DNA of 7,412 nucleotides from Nitriliruptoraceae bacterium. Its GTDB lineage: Bacteria; Actinomycetota; Nitriliruptoria; Nitriliruptorales; Nitriliruptoraceae. Where the stretch lies: NCBI GenBank assembly GCA_007117945.1, contig SKTN01000291.1:1-7412 (forward strand), in the 5' to 3' direction. Position numbers and translations under genes: made by a program. The notes beneath the pieces were generated by a model. That model was not told the DNA's origin. It saw nothing but the letters and a program-made list of their open reading frames with translations, and made no database searches. Below are positions 1 through 5,951 of this stretch, piece after piece (positions within the stretch are counted from its first letter, which is position 1; the number at the start of each line of letters is the position of its first letter).

Positions 1-37
1 TCGGTTCGAGCCGCCCGTGGCCGCTGTGGCGGCCTCC

Positions 38-1201
38 TCAGGGTGCGACCTCCAGCACGCGGTGCAGGGGTGTCTCCACCACCCGCCGGCAGGAGCTGAA
101 CCCGGCGGCGCGGGTCACCTCGGCGAAGTCGGCGTCGGGCGCCTGGGCACCGAGGTGGCGGTCACCGCCCTGGGACAGCGCGCTCGGCAGGCAGATCATC
201 GTGGAGGCGGCGAGGAAGCTGCGGCCCACCGGCGTGTGCCCGTCGGCGAGCCGGTCCCCGGCCACGGGTTCCACCAGCAGCAGGCGGCCACCCTCCGTCA
301 GGTTCTCGCGGACCCGACGGCACACCCCGACGGGGTCGCCCATCTCGTGGAGGGCGTTGAGGACGCACACCAGGTCGTAGCCCGCATCGGGGAGCTCGGC
401 GGCGTCACGCACCTCGAAGGTCACCCGGTCAGCGACCCCGGCCTCGGCAGCGGCACGGCGCGCCGCCTCGATCGACAGCGCGTGCTGGTCGAAGGCCGCG
501 ACGGTCGAGGCCGGGTACGCCCGGGCCAGCAGGATGCTGGAGGTCCCGAAGCCACAGGCGACGTCGGCCACGCGTCCGCCGGCACGCAGCCGCTCGTCGA
601 TGCCGGTGAGCGCCGGGATCCAGGAGCTGGTCAGGTGCGTCTCGAAGGCGGGGCGGAAGGCGCGCGCCACCCCGCTGAACAGCCCCGGATCGTGCGCTTC
701 CCAGGGCACCGCCTTGCGGCGACGGAAGGCGTCCGCGACGTCCTCGACCCGGCGGTGGACGGCGCTGACGGTGGTCAGGCCGCCGGCGGCGAAGCTCGGT
801 CCGCCCTCCTCCGCCAGGCAGGCGCGTTGCTCCGGTGTCAGCCGGAAGCGGTCGGTGTCCTCGTCGTGCTCGCAGTACCCGCTGACGGCCTGGGCCCGGA
901 GCCACTCCAGCACCAGCCGCGGCTCGTACCCCGTGCGCGCAGCCAGCTCCACCCCGGTCTGCGCGCCACCGTCGGCCAGGGCCCGCCACAGCCCCAGCTG
1001 CTCGCCCAGCACCACCGTCGACAGGTGCATGCCGGCGGCCTGGTCCGCGGCGAACCGGGCGAGGAAGTCGTCGAGTCGCGCGCGGTCGGGCTGCGGGGCC
1101 GCGTCGGGCTGCCGGTAACCGTTCGGCCCGGTCGCCACCCCCGGCGCTGCCGTGTCCGTCAGGTCGATCGGGGTTGTCGAGGTGGTCGTCGTGGCGGTCA
1201 T
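38..1201 (-). CDS. Class I SAM-dependent methyltransferase, Rv2258c-like
   Basis: A 387-aa protein that should transfer a methyl group from S-adenosylmethionine to an unidentified, probably small-molecule, acceptor in the cytoplasm. The N-terminus (residues 1-42) is low-complexity and Thr-rich. Residues about 43-130 form a helical, winged-helix-like dimerisation domain (FAADQAAGMHLSTVVLGEQL and following). The Rossmann methyltransferase domain follows from about 205. Motif I is VADVACGFGTSS at 211-222, the ribose-binding acid is D238 at the end of strand 2 (AAFD), D266 fits the adenine-site acid, and DLVCVLNALHEMGDP at 276-290 is the motif IV region. This domain order resembles Mycobacterium Rv2258c-type methyltransferases (family recall, not a search). 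I chose the ATG at 1201 because GGGAGG lies 9-10 nt upstream; the reading frame stays open to 1336 but that extension looks non-coding. The gene follows the LuxR-type regulator on the same strand with a 153-bp gap, so read-through or a separate promoter are both possible. The substrate is unknown. Confidence 0.88.
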   Translation of the reverse strand: MTATTTTSTTPIDLTDTAAPGVATGPNGYRQPDAAPQPDRARLDDFLARFAADQAAGMHLSTVVLGEQLGLWRALADGGAQTGVELAARTGYEPRLVLEWLRAQAVSGYCEHDEDTDRFRLTPEQRACLAEEGGPSFAAGGLTTVSAVHRRVEDVADAFRRRKAVPWEAHDPGLFSGVARAFRPAFETHLTSSWIPALTGIDERLRAGGRVADVACGFGTSSILLARAYPASTVAAFDQHALSIEAARRAAAEAGVADRVTFEVRDAAELPDAGYDLVCVLNALHEMGDPVGVCRRVRENLTEGGRLLLVEPVAGDRLADGHTPVGRSFLAASTMICLPSALSQGGDRHLGAQAPDADFAEVTRAAGFSSCRRVVETPLHRVLEVAP

Positions 1202-1354
1202 CGTGCTGCACCTCCCGGAACCTGGCGCAGGTCCGTCCCGCGCCGGTACCACCACGATGCACGGGCCCGGTCGCGACGACCTCCGGTGATGCACCCATCC
1301 TGTGGTCGCTTCGGCATGGGCGTTTCCACCCATCACGCGGGCCGCCCCGGACCC
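1202..1354 (-). other. Intergenic spacer, regulator to methyltransferase
   Basis: This 153-bp gap separates two genes transcribed leftward. It holds the methyltransferase ribosome binding site, a 7-bp hairpin with a GAAA loop (1316-1333), an 8-bp direct repeat CACCCATC at 1292-1299 and 1327-1334, and a short inverted repeat GGTCG-CGA-CGACC at 1269-1281. I could not find a convincing -35/-10 pair for the methyltransferase on the minus strand, so it is open whether the gene has its own promoter. Confidence 0.5.
1316..1333 (-). terminator. Small GAAA-loop hairpin after the regulator gene
   Basis: Read on the minus strand this is ATGGGTG-GAAA-CGCCCAT: a 7-bp stem with one G·U pair closed by a GNRA-type tetraloop. 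It begins 21 nt past the LuxR-type gene's stop codon. No T-run follows, so it is not a classical intrinsic terminator. It could be a weak terminator, an mRNA stability or processing element, or chance. Confidence 0.3.
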
Positions 1355-2992
1355 TCAGGCCCCGCGATCTGCGGGATCGACGAGCCCGGTTGCGAAGGCG
1401 ATCCGCGCCGCCTCGGTGCGTGACGAGACCGCGAGCTTGCGGAAGACGTTCGACAGGTGCCGCTCCACGGTGCGCTCGCTGATGACCAGCTCGCGGGCGA
1501 CGGCGGCGTTGCTCGCCCCGACCGCCACCGCGCGCAGCACCTCGACCTCCCGGGGGCTGAGGCCTCCCGGCACCGGCTCCGCTGTCGCAGCCCCCCGGGT
1601 GACCGGTTGCGGCGCCGCGCCGAGGGCGACGAGGGCGGCCGCGGCCAGTTCCTGTTCCCTCGCAGCGGTGTCCCGGTCACCGGCCAGTTCCAGAGCGGCG
1701 GCCAGGCGCAGTTGGGTCCGTGCCGTCTCGTAGCGCGCGCCGAGCTCCCGCCAGCAGCGGTAGGCGTCGCGCAGCATGCCCAGCGCGACCTGGGCCTCGC
1801 CGCGCAGCAGTGCGGCGACCCCGGTGGCCTCGTGGGCGCGTGCACACAGTCCCGTGGTGTCGAAGGTCGCCGCGATGGCCCGGAGCTCCGCAGCCGTGGC
1901 TGCCGCGAGGTCGACGTCGCAGGTGTACTCGGCGAGCTCGAGCCGGGCGGCCAGCAACGGTGCACGCGCCAGGGGTTGCACCGTCGCCGCCAGGGCCGCA
2001 TCGAGGCAGCGACGTGCCACCTCGACGTCGCCCTCAGCCAGCTTGAGCAGTGCCCAGCCCGGCTGGGGGTCACGGCCGAGCTCCCGGGCCCGGTCGAAGG
2101 CCCGTGCGGCCCCGGAGTGGTCACCGCGGATCCGTGCCAGTTCGCCCAACTCGTACTGCGCCGCGGCGACGACGCCGAGGTTCATGTCGGCCAGGTCCTG
2201 GCAGGCCTGCCGTGCGTGCGCCTCGGCCTGGGCCCAGGCGCCCTCGAGGTGCAGCAGCTGCGCACGGTGCACCCGGCAGATGCCGGTGAACATCGCCGCG
2301 TTGCTGAAACGGTCGCACCACCGCTCCGTCGCCTCGGTCCACGCCCTGGCCCGCTGGTAGTCGGCGAGTTCGAAGAACAGGCCCATCACCTGGCAGTAGA
2401 GGTTCCCGGCCCAGTTGGGCGTCACCGCGCCGGCGTGGACCGGCAGCATCGCTTCGTCGCACGATGCCAGGCCCTGGTCCACCTCACCGAGGCGAACCCG
2501 CGCCACCCCGGTGTAGACCAGGGCGATCGCGCGCAGGGTGGCGTCGTCGTGGCGGTCCGCGATGGCCTGGAGGCCCTGTGCATGGGTGACCGCGTCCTCG
2601 AACCGCTCGGCGTCGAGCGCGCCGAGGATGTCGAGGTAGACGAGGTAGCCGTGCTCAGGGCACTCCGGGCCGTCGGCCAGGAGTCGACGGGCGCGGCTGA
2701 TCCAGCCCGACCCGATCGTCTCCTCCCCGCGGAGCAGCCACAGGAACCCCATCTCCACGGCGAGCTGGGCCGCTGCGGGGGCCTGCTCCCCCTGGAGGCA
2801 GCGCCGGTAGACCTCCTCCGACAGCGACAGGGACTCGTCGGTGCGGCCGAGCCACCACGCGGCGTCCGCGTAGGCGGCGAGGTCCTCGAGGGCCAGTTCC
2901 GTGTCGGCGGCCAGGGCGGCGAAGCGGGCGTGGGCACGGTCCCACCGCCCGTCGGCGTAGGCCTCGCGGGCCTCGTGCAGCCCTGCAGCCAA
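1355..2992 (-). CDS. LuxR-family transcriptional regulator with TPR-like sensor region
   Basis: A 545-aa cytoplasmic DNA-binding regulator. Residues about 1-455 are alpha-helical, Ala/Leu/Arg-rich, and look like degenerate tetratricopeptide repeats (for example GRWDRAHARFAAL near 15 and GDHSGAARAFDRARELG near 290). The C-terminus, 477-536, is a complete LuxR/GerE helix-turn-helix: GLSPREVEVLRAVAVG opens it, ELVISERTVERHLSNVF (501-517) holds the recognition helix, and FRKLAVSSRTEA closes it. No Walker A/B NTPase, PAS, GAF or response-receiver domain is visible, so the input signal is not obvious; TPR surfaces in such proteins usually bind a peptide, protein or ligand. The start is a TTG at 2992; it is supported by GGGAGGGAG immediately upstream (5 nt spacing) and by homology-like sequence beginning at once. 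It lies upstream of the methyltransferase on the same strand and is divergent from the membrane protein at 3212, so it may control either side. Family confidence is high; the target is unknown. Confidence 0.9.
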   Translation of the reverse strand: MAAGLHEAREAYADGRWDRAHARFAALAADTELALEDLAAYADAAWWLGRTDESLSLSEEVYRRCLQGEQAPAAAQLAVEMGFLWLLRGEETIGSGWISRARRLLADGPECPEHGYLVYLDILGALDAERFEDAVTHAQGLQAIADRHDDATLRAIALVYTGVARVRLGEVDQGLASCDEAMLPVHAGAVTPNWAGNLYCQVMGLFFELADYQRARAWTEATERWCDRFSNAAMFTGICRVHRAQLLHLEGAWAQAEAHARQACQDLADMNLGVVAAAQYELGELARIRGDHSGAARAFDRARELGRDPQPGWALLKLAEGDVEVARRCLDAALAATVQPLARAPLLAARLELAEYTCDVDLAAATAAELRAIAATFDTTGLCARAHEATGVAALLRGEAQVALGMLRDAYRCWRELGARYETARTQLRLAAALELAGDRDTAAREQELAAAALVALGAAPQPVTRGAATAEPVPGGLSPREVEVLRAVAVGASNAAVARELVISERTVERHLSNVFRKLAVSSRTEAARIAFATGLVDPADRGA

Positions 2993-3211
2993 CAGGTCTC
3001 CCTCCCGGTGCCGGCAGTATCGCAGGCGCCGCCGCCGAGGGCCGAGGAGGTCGCGTGGCCGTGCGCTGCTGCGCCGGCACGGCTGCCCGCCGCGCGCCGT
3101 GATGCTCCCGTCGGGCAGGTTCCGCAGGTCGATCGGTGCCGTCCGTACGAGGCGACCTGCACCATCGCGCAGCCGCGTGTGGAGACTGGGAGCACGGACC
3201 GGGAGGCCCAG
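2993..3211. promoter_or_regulatory. Divergent control region between regulator and membrane protein
   Basis: These 219 bp separate two genes transcribed away from each other, so at least two promoters should lie here. Both ribosome binding sites are visible: GGGAGGGAG on the minus strand (2998-3006) and GGGAGG on the plus strand (3201-3206). Two 7-bp inverted repeats are present: GCCGTGC/GCACGGC (3058-3064 with 3077-3083) and CTGCCCG/CGGGCAG (3083-3089 with 3112-3118). A weak minus-strand -10-like GATACT sits at 3016-3021 without a recognisable -35. Exact promoters cannot be fixed by eye in such GC-rich DNA. Confidence 0.5.
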
Positions 3212-3640
3212 ATGAGCGGACCGTCAGGGCGGCAGCAGCTGCTGTTCACCGAGCGGCGTCAGGCGCACGGCTGGCTGGTCGCTCACCTGTCGAGCGCCGC
3301 GATCGGAACGGTCACGTGGGCCTACCTCGCCGCGATCGTGCTGGGCATCTGGCCCGACGCACCGGTGGTGCCGGCGGTGTTCGCGTTGCTGGCGATCGGG
3401 CTGCTCGGTGCCCTGCTGTGGGGGAGGCGCGTCAGCGGTGGTAGCCCTCCCGCCCCCTCGAGAGGTGCCGGCGACGGCCGTCCTCGGCGCCTGCGGCGGG
3501 AACGCCTGCTGGCGGAGGAGGCGGCACGCCAGGTCGGCTGGTCACCGGCACTCGTGGTGTGGATCTACCGTGTCCTGATGGCGGTCGGTGTCGGCTTGAT
3601 GGTGCTGACCGTCGTCGTGTGGCTGTCCCAGCTGGGCTAG
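3212..3640 (+). CDS. Small three-helix membrane protein of unknown function
   Basis: A 142-aa protein I do not recognise. The sequence suggests three transmembrane helices: about 28-46 (AAIGTVTWAYLAAIVLGIW), 50-70 (VFALLAIGLLGALLW) and 117-138 (VLMAVGVGLMVLTVVVWL). Between helices 2 and 3 lies a loop of about 45 residues that is strongly basic (RRLRRERL near 92-99, plus R72 and R73). By the positive-inside rule it should face the cytoplasm, placing the N-terminus inside and the C-terminus outside. There is no signal peptide or known catalytic motif. The ATG was chosen because GGGAGG lies 5 nt upstream; the same frame is open far upstream, but that part is antisense to the LuxR-type gene and is not coding-like. 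The divergent arrangement makes it a possible target of that regulator, which is inference only. Confidence 0.75.
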   Translation: MSGPSGRQQLLFTERRQAHGWLVAHLSSAAIGTVTWAYLAAIVLGIWPDAPVVPAVFALLAIGLLGALLWGRRVSGGSPPAPSRGAGDGRPRRLRRERLLAEEAARQVGWSPALVVWIYRVLMAVGVGLMVLTVVVWLSQLG

Positions 3641-3796
3641 CCGCTGCGCCGTGCTGCAGCGTGTTCGTGATCGTCGCCGAGGGTGGGACCTTGCGCCCTG
3701 TCCCTCGGCCGCGCCGCAGGCGAGCATCTGTGGTCGTGACCGACGTGCCGGAGCCGGCACGACGGCCGAGCTGACCACGAGCAGCCGGAGGTCGCC
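3641..3796 (+). other. Intergenic region upstream of the CPBP protease gene
   Basis: This 156-bp region holds a small hairpin CGCTGC-8 nt-GCAGCG (3642-3661) directly after the preceding stop codon, without a T-run; a copy of the motif GTGGTCGTNNCCGAC (3730-3744); a near-perfect palindrome (3744-3761); and the GGAGG ribosome binding site of the next gene (3787-3791). A short ORF that overlaps it shows no coding character, so I do not call a gene. Confidence 0.45.
3744..3761. promoter_or_regulatory. 18-bp palindrome upstream of CPBP gene
   Basis: The sequence is CGTGCCGG-AG-CCGGCACG: perfect 8-bp arms around a 2-bp centre, with two more pairing bases beyond a mismatch on each side (3741-3764). 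It ends 35 nt before the CPBP start codon. The very short centre and position fit a dimeric-repressor operator; as RNA it would form a hairpin with a 6-bp stem. No T-run follows, which argues against a terminator. Confidence 0.4.
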
Positions 3797-4705
3797 ATGG
3801 GGTCGCAACGCGGACACCCGGTGATCGCCTATGCGGTCGTCACCGTCGCCTGGACCTGGTCGTTGTGGTGGACCGCCGCCCTGGTCCCGGACCTCCCCGG
3901 GCCGGTGCGCTTCCTGCTCTTCATGACCGGCGGGCTGGGGCCGCTGGCGGGTGCTGCCTGGCTCCTGCGTGCTGGCAGCGCCGCCGACCGGCGCCACTTC
4001 CTTCGGCGCATCTGGGACCCCCGCGGTGTCCCGGTCGCCTGGTGGGGCGCCCTGGTCGCCATCGCGGCGGGTCCGGCGATGCTCGGTGCCGTCATCGCGG
4101 ACCTGGCGGGCGCGGCCGCGAGTCCCCCCGACCGCGGGGTGGCCACGGTCGCCGGCGTCGTGGCCTTCGCCCTCGCCGCGGGGTTGGTGGAGGAGCCGGG
4201 CTGGCGCGGAGCGGCCTCGGATGCCTGGCAGGCGCGGGCACACCCCCTGCTGGTGGCGGTCGGCATCGGGGTCCTGTGGGCGCTGTGGCACCTACCCCTC
4301 TATCTCGTCGAGGGCTCCTACCAGCAGGGTCTGGGTCTGGGATCCCTGCGGTTCTGGCTGACCAACCTCGTGCTCGTCCAGCTCGGTGTGCTCTACCTGT
4401 GGCTGGCCAACGGATCGGGCGGCAGCATCCTGCTGGTCATCCTCGCCCACGCGGGCTTCAACGCCACGGGGGAGCTCGTGCCCCGCAGCGAGCTGGGTGA
4501 TCTGGTCGCCTTCGTGGCGGTCACCCTCGCCACGGTGACGGTGGTCCTCGCGACACGGGGCCGCCTGTCCTTCACCGGTGCGTCGACCCGCCCGCTCACA
4601 CCGGGGCGATCCAAGGTGGACCGTTCGGCTCGAGCCCACGGCTTCCGTGCCGGGACGGCGGTTCGTTCCAGGGCACGGGCCTCCGGGAGTCGGACCTGCC
4701 CGTGA
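3797..4705 (+). CDS. CPBP-family intramembrane metalloprotease
   Basis: A 302-aa polytopic membrane protein of the CPBP (Abi, CAAX protease and bacteriocin-processing) family. All conserved motifs are present: EExxxR as E132-E133-P-G-W-R137, the second motif with the metal-site His in VLWALWHLP (H165), and HxxxN as H218-A-G-F-N222. About seven to eight hydrophobic helices span residues 8-30, 36-58, 80-103, 113-131, 150-170, 186-204, 208-222 and 234-252. Family members cleave or bind substrates within the membrane; in bacteria few substrates are known. The ATG has GGAGG 5 nt upstream. No CAAX prenylation gene, bacteriocin precursor or export gene lies nearby, so the role is open. The last 48 residues (from about 255) are Arg/Ser/Thr-rich, hydrophilic and unlike the rest; they are beyond the usual family end and may be an acquired or read-through tail. 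Family confidence is high. Confidence 0.9.
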   Translation: MGSQRGHPVIAYAVVTVAWTWSLWWTAALVPDLPGPVRFLLFMTGGLGPLAGAAWLLRAGSAADRRHFLRRIWDPRGVPVAWWGALVAIAAGPAMLGAVIADLAGAAASPPDRGVATVAGVVAFALAAGLVEEPGWRGAASDAWQARAHPLLVAVGIGVLWALWHLPLYLVEGSYQQGLGLGSLRFWLTNLVLVQLGVLYLWLANGSGGSILLVILAHAGFNATGELVPRSELGDLVAFVAVTLATVTVVLATRGRLSFTGASTRPLTPGRSKVDRSARAHGFRAGTAVRSRARASGSRTCP

Positions 4706-4802
4706 TCTGGGACCGCACCACCGTCGCCGTTCCCGGGCTCGCCTACCGTGGTCGTCGCCGACCGCGGCGCGCGTTGGGCGGATCACCCGAGGGGAGTCAG
4801 CC
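4706..4802 (+). other. Intergenic region upstream of the 380-aa gene
   Basis: A 97-bp region with a second copy of the motif GTGGTCGTNNCCGAC (4748-4762) contained in a hairpin (4746-4767), a -10-like TACCGT at 4744-4749 with no visible -35, and the ribosome binding site GAGGGGAG (GGGGAG at 4791-4796) 6 nt before the start codon. Gene-specific transcription or read-through from the CPBP gene are both possible. Confidence 0.4.
4746..4767 (+). terminator. 9-bp hairpin between CPBP gene and next gene
   Basis: CCGTGGTCG-TCGC-CGACCGCGG folds into a 9-bp stem with one G·U pair and a 4-nt loop. It begins 41 nt after the CPBP stop codon and ends 35 nt before the next ATG. The downstream sequence has no T-run, so it may be a U-less terminator of the CPBP transcript, a 5' leader element, or an operator for a dimeric regulator. 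Confidence 0.35.
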
Positions 4803-5945
4803 ATGGCCATCACCCACCTCCTGGCTGCTGCTGCCGGCGCTGGGCTCGGCGTCGCCGTCGACCGGCTGACGAACCGGCTCCACGGCACCCATCCCACGGC
4901 GACGGCGAGGCTGGTCGGGACCACGATCGCAGCACCGACCGCGGCGCCGTGGATCACCGACCTGCTCAACGCCGCCTACTTCGCCAGGGACGCGTCTGCT
5001 CGCGACCTCGATGATCTGCGCCTGGCGTTCGCCATCGTGACCACCTACTGGCACGAGCAGGGGCACCGTCCGATCGGCGGCCGCGACCTCGTGCGCTTCC
5101 ACCGGGCGTTCGGGACCGCGAGACTGCGTCGGGCCGGTGGCAGCCAGGGCACCCTGGACACGAACGCGTTGCTACGAGGTGGCGACGAGCTGTTCGGCGC
5201 CTGGTTCAGCGAGGCGGCCCGCGATCCGGCGCGCCGCGGCTGGGGGATCGTGTTCCGCTCCGAGGACGCGAAGCGGGAGTACGTACCCGAGGCCCGCCTC
5301 GAGGCCACGCAGCTCGGGCCCCTGACGCCGCCGGTTGCTGCCTCCGGGGACCAGGTCCTGTCGACCTACCCGCCCGTCGAGGTCGCGGATGCCGACGTCG
5401 CCCTCACCGTGCTGGCCGCGGTCGACCAGTGGCCGGAGTACGGCAGTGAGCTGGGCCGCTTCACGGCGCTGCGGAGCGGTGGACTGCGGGGCCAGACCTT
5501 CGAGATCGAGGTCCTCGGGTTCCCGACCCCGCGGACCCCGGTGGTGTTGCGGGCCCACGTGACGGTGGAACGGTTCGCGACGGCCCAAGACGACGAGGAC
5601 GCCCTCGACGCGTGGCTCACCCAGCTACGCCTGGCCTTCGCGGCACGTACGGACCAGCCCTGCCCGATCCCTGATGGCGCCCGGGTGCACGCGATGCTCG
5701 CCCTCGTCAGCCACGAGGGGCACTTCATGGGCCGAGCCCGCAGCCAGCTGGTCGTCTACAGCCACGACGGGCACACCTACATCCGTGCGATCGGCGTCTG
5801 GGATCCGCTGCCCTGGCACCTCGCCGAGATGTACGAGCAGGTCGGCCAGGCCGCCCAGCACGCGTTCTGGGGGATGGGCTCGCCCGAGCAGTCGATGCTG
5901 CACCAGCTCTCGGCGGCAGTGGCCACCCGCCACCCCGCCGGGTGA
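4803..5945 (+). CDS. Uncharacterised 380-aa protein with an HEQGH sequence
   Basis: I do not recognise this family. The start ATG is supported by GGGGAG 6 nt upstream. Residues 1-20 (MAITHLLAAAAGAGLGVAVD) are hydrophobic and Gly/Ala-rich, a possible weak signal or anchor but short of charged N-terminal residues. Residues about 50-165 form a probable domain rich in aromatic and charged residues, with HEQGH at 84-88 in the context TTYWHEQGHRP; this matches the HExxH zinc-peptidase pattern, with H100 nearby, but no recognised third-ligand pattern follows. Residues about 185-262 (VLAAVDQWPEYGSELGRF, then EIEVLGFPTPRTPVVLRAHV) look alpha/beta with a lipid- or ligand-binding flavour. The C-terminal part, about 290-360, has conserved-looking SHEGHFMGRARSQLVV and GHTYIRAIGVWDP. 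There is one cysteine (C287) and no clear transmembrane segment after residue 20. Codon use matches its neighbours. It converges on the symporter gene with a 6-bp gap. Confidence 0.8.
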   Translation: MAITHLLAAAAGAGLGVAVDRLTNRLHGTHPTATARLVGTTIAAPTAAPWITDLLNAAYFARDASARDLDDLRLAFAIVTTYWHEQGHRPIGGRDLVRFHRAFGTARLRRAGGSQGTLDTNALLRGGDELFGAWFSEAARDPARRGWGIVFRSEDAKREYVPEARLEATQLGPLTPPVAASGDQVLSTYPPVEVADADVALTVLAAVDQWPEYGSELGRFTALRSGGLRGQTFEIEVLGFPTPRTPVVLRAHVTVERFATAQDDEDALDAWLTQLRLAFAARTDQPCPIPDGARVHAMLALVSHEGHFMGRARSQLVVYSHDGHTYIRAIGVWDPLPWHLAEMYEQVGQAAQHAFWGMGSPEQSMLHQLSAAVATRHPAG

Positions 5946-5951
5946 CGCCGT

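Noticed and set aside
1202..1336. Upstream extension of the methyltransferase by 45 codons
   Set aside because: The extra residues are Arg/Pro/Gly-rich and unlike the family. The good ribosome binding site precedes the ATG at 1201.
17..1423. Plus-strand 468-codon open frame opposite the methyltransferase
   Set aside because: It mirrors a gene with clear SAM-binding motifs, and its own translation has no recognisable domain.
1457..3211. Very long plus-strand open frame leading into the membrane-protein gene
   Set aside because: It is antisense to the LuxR-type gene, has low-complexity Gly/Arg/Pro/Gln-rich translation and no family resemblance. Only the part from the ATG at 3212, with its own ribosome binding site, looks real.
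3797..4705. CPBP protease as part of a bacteriocin or Abi phage-defence system
   Set aside because: The family includes such members, but no precursor peptide, transporter or partner toxin gene is visible nearby.
4744..4749. TACCGT as a promoter -10 (also on the minus strand at 7331-7336)
   Set aside because: Both fit the loose TAnnnT pattern, but neither has a plausible -35 at 16-18 bp, so I did not list them as promoters.
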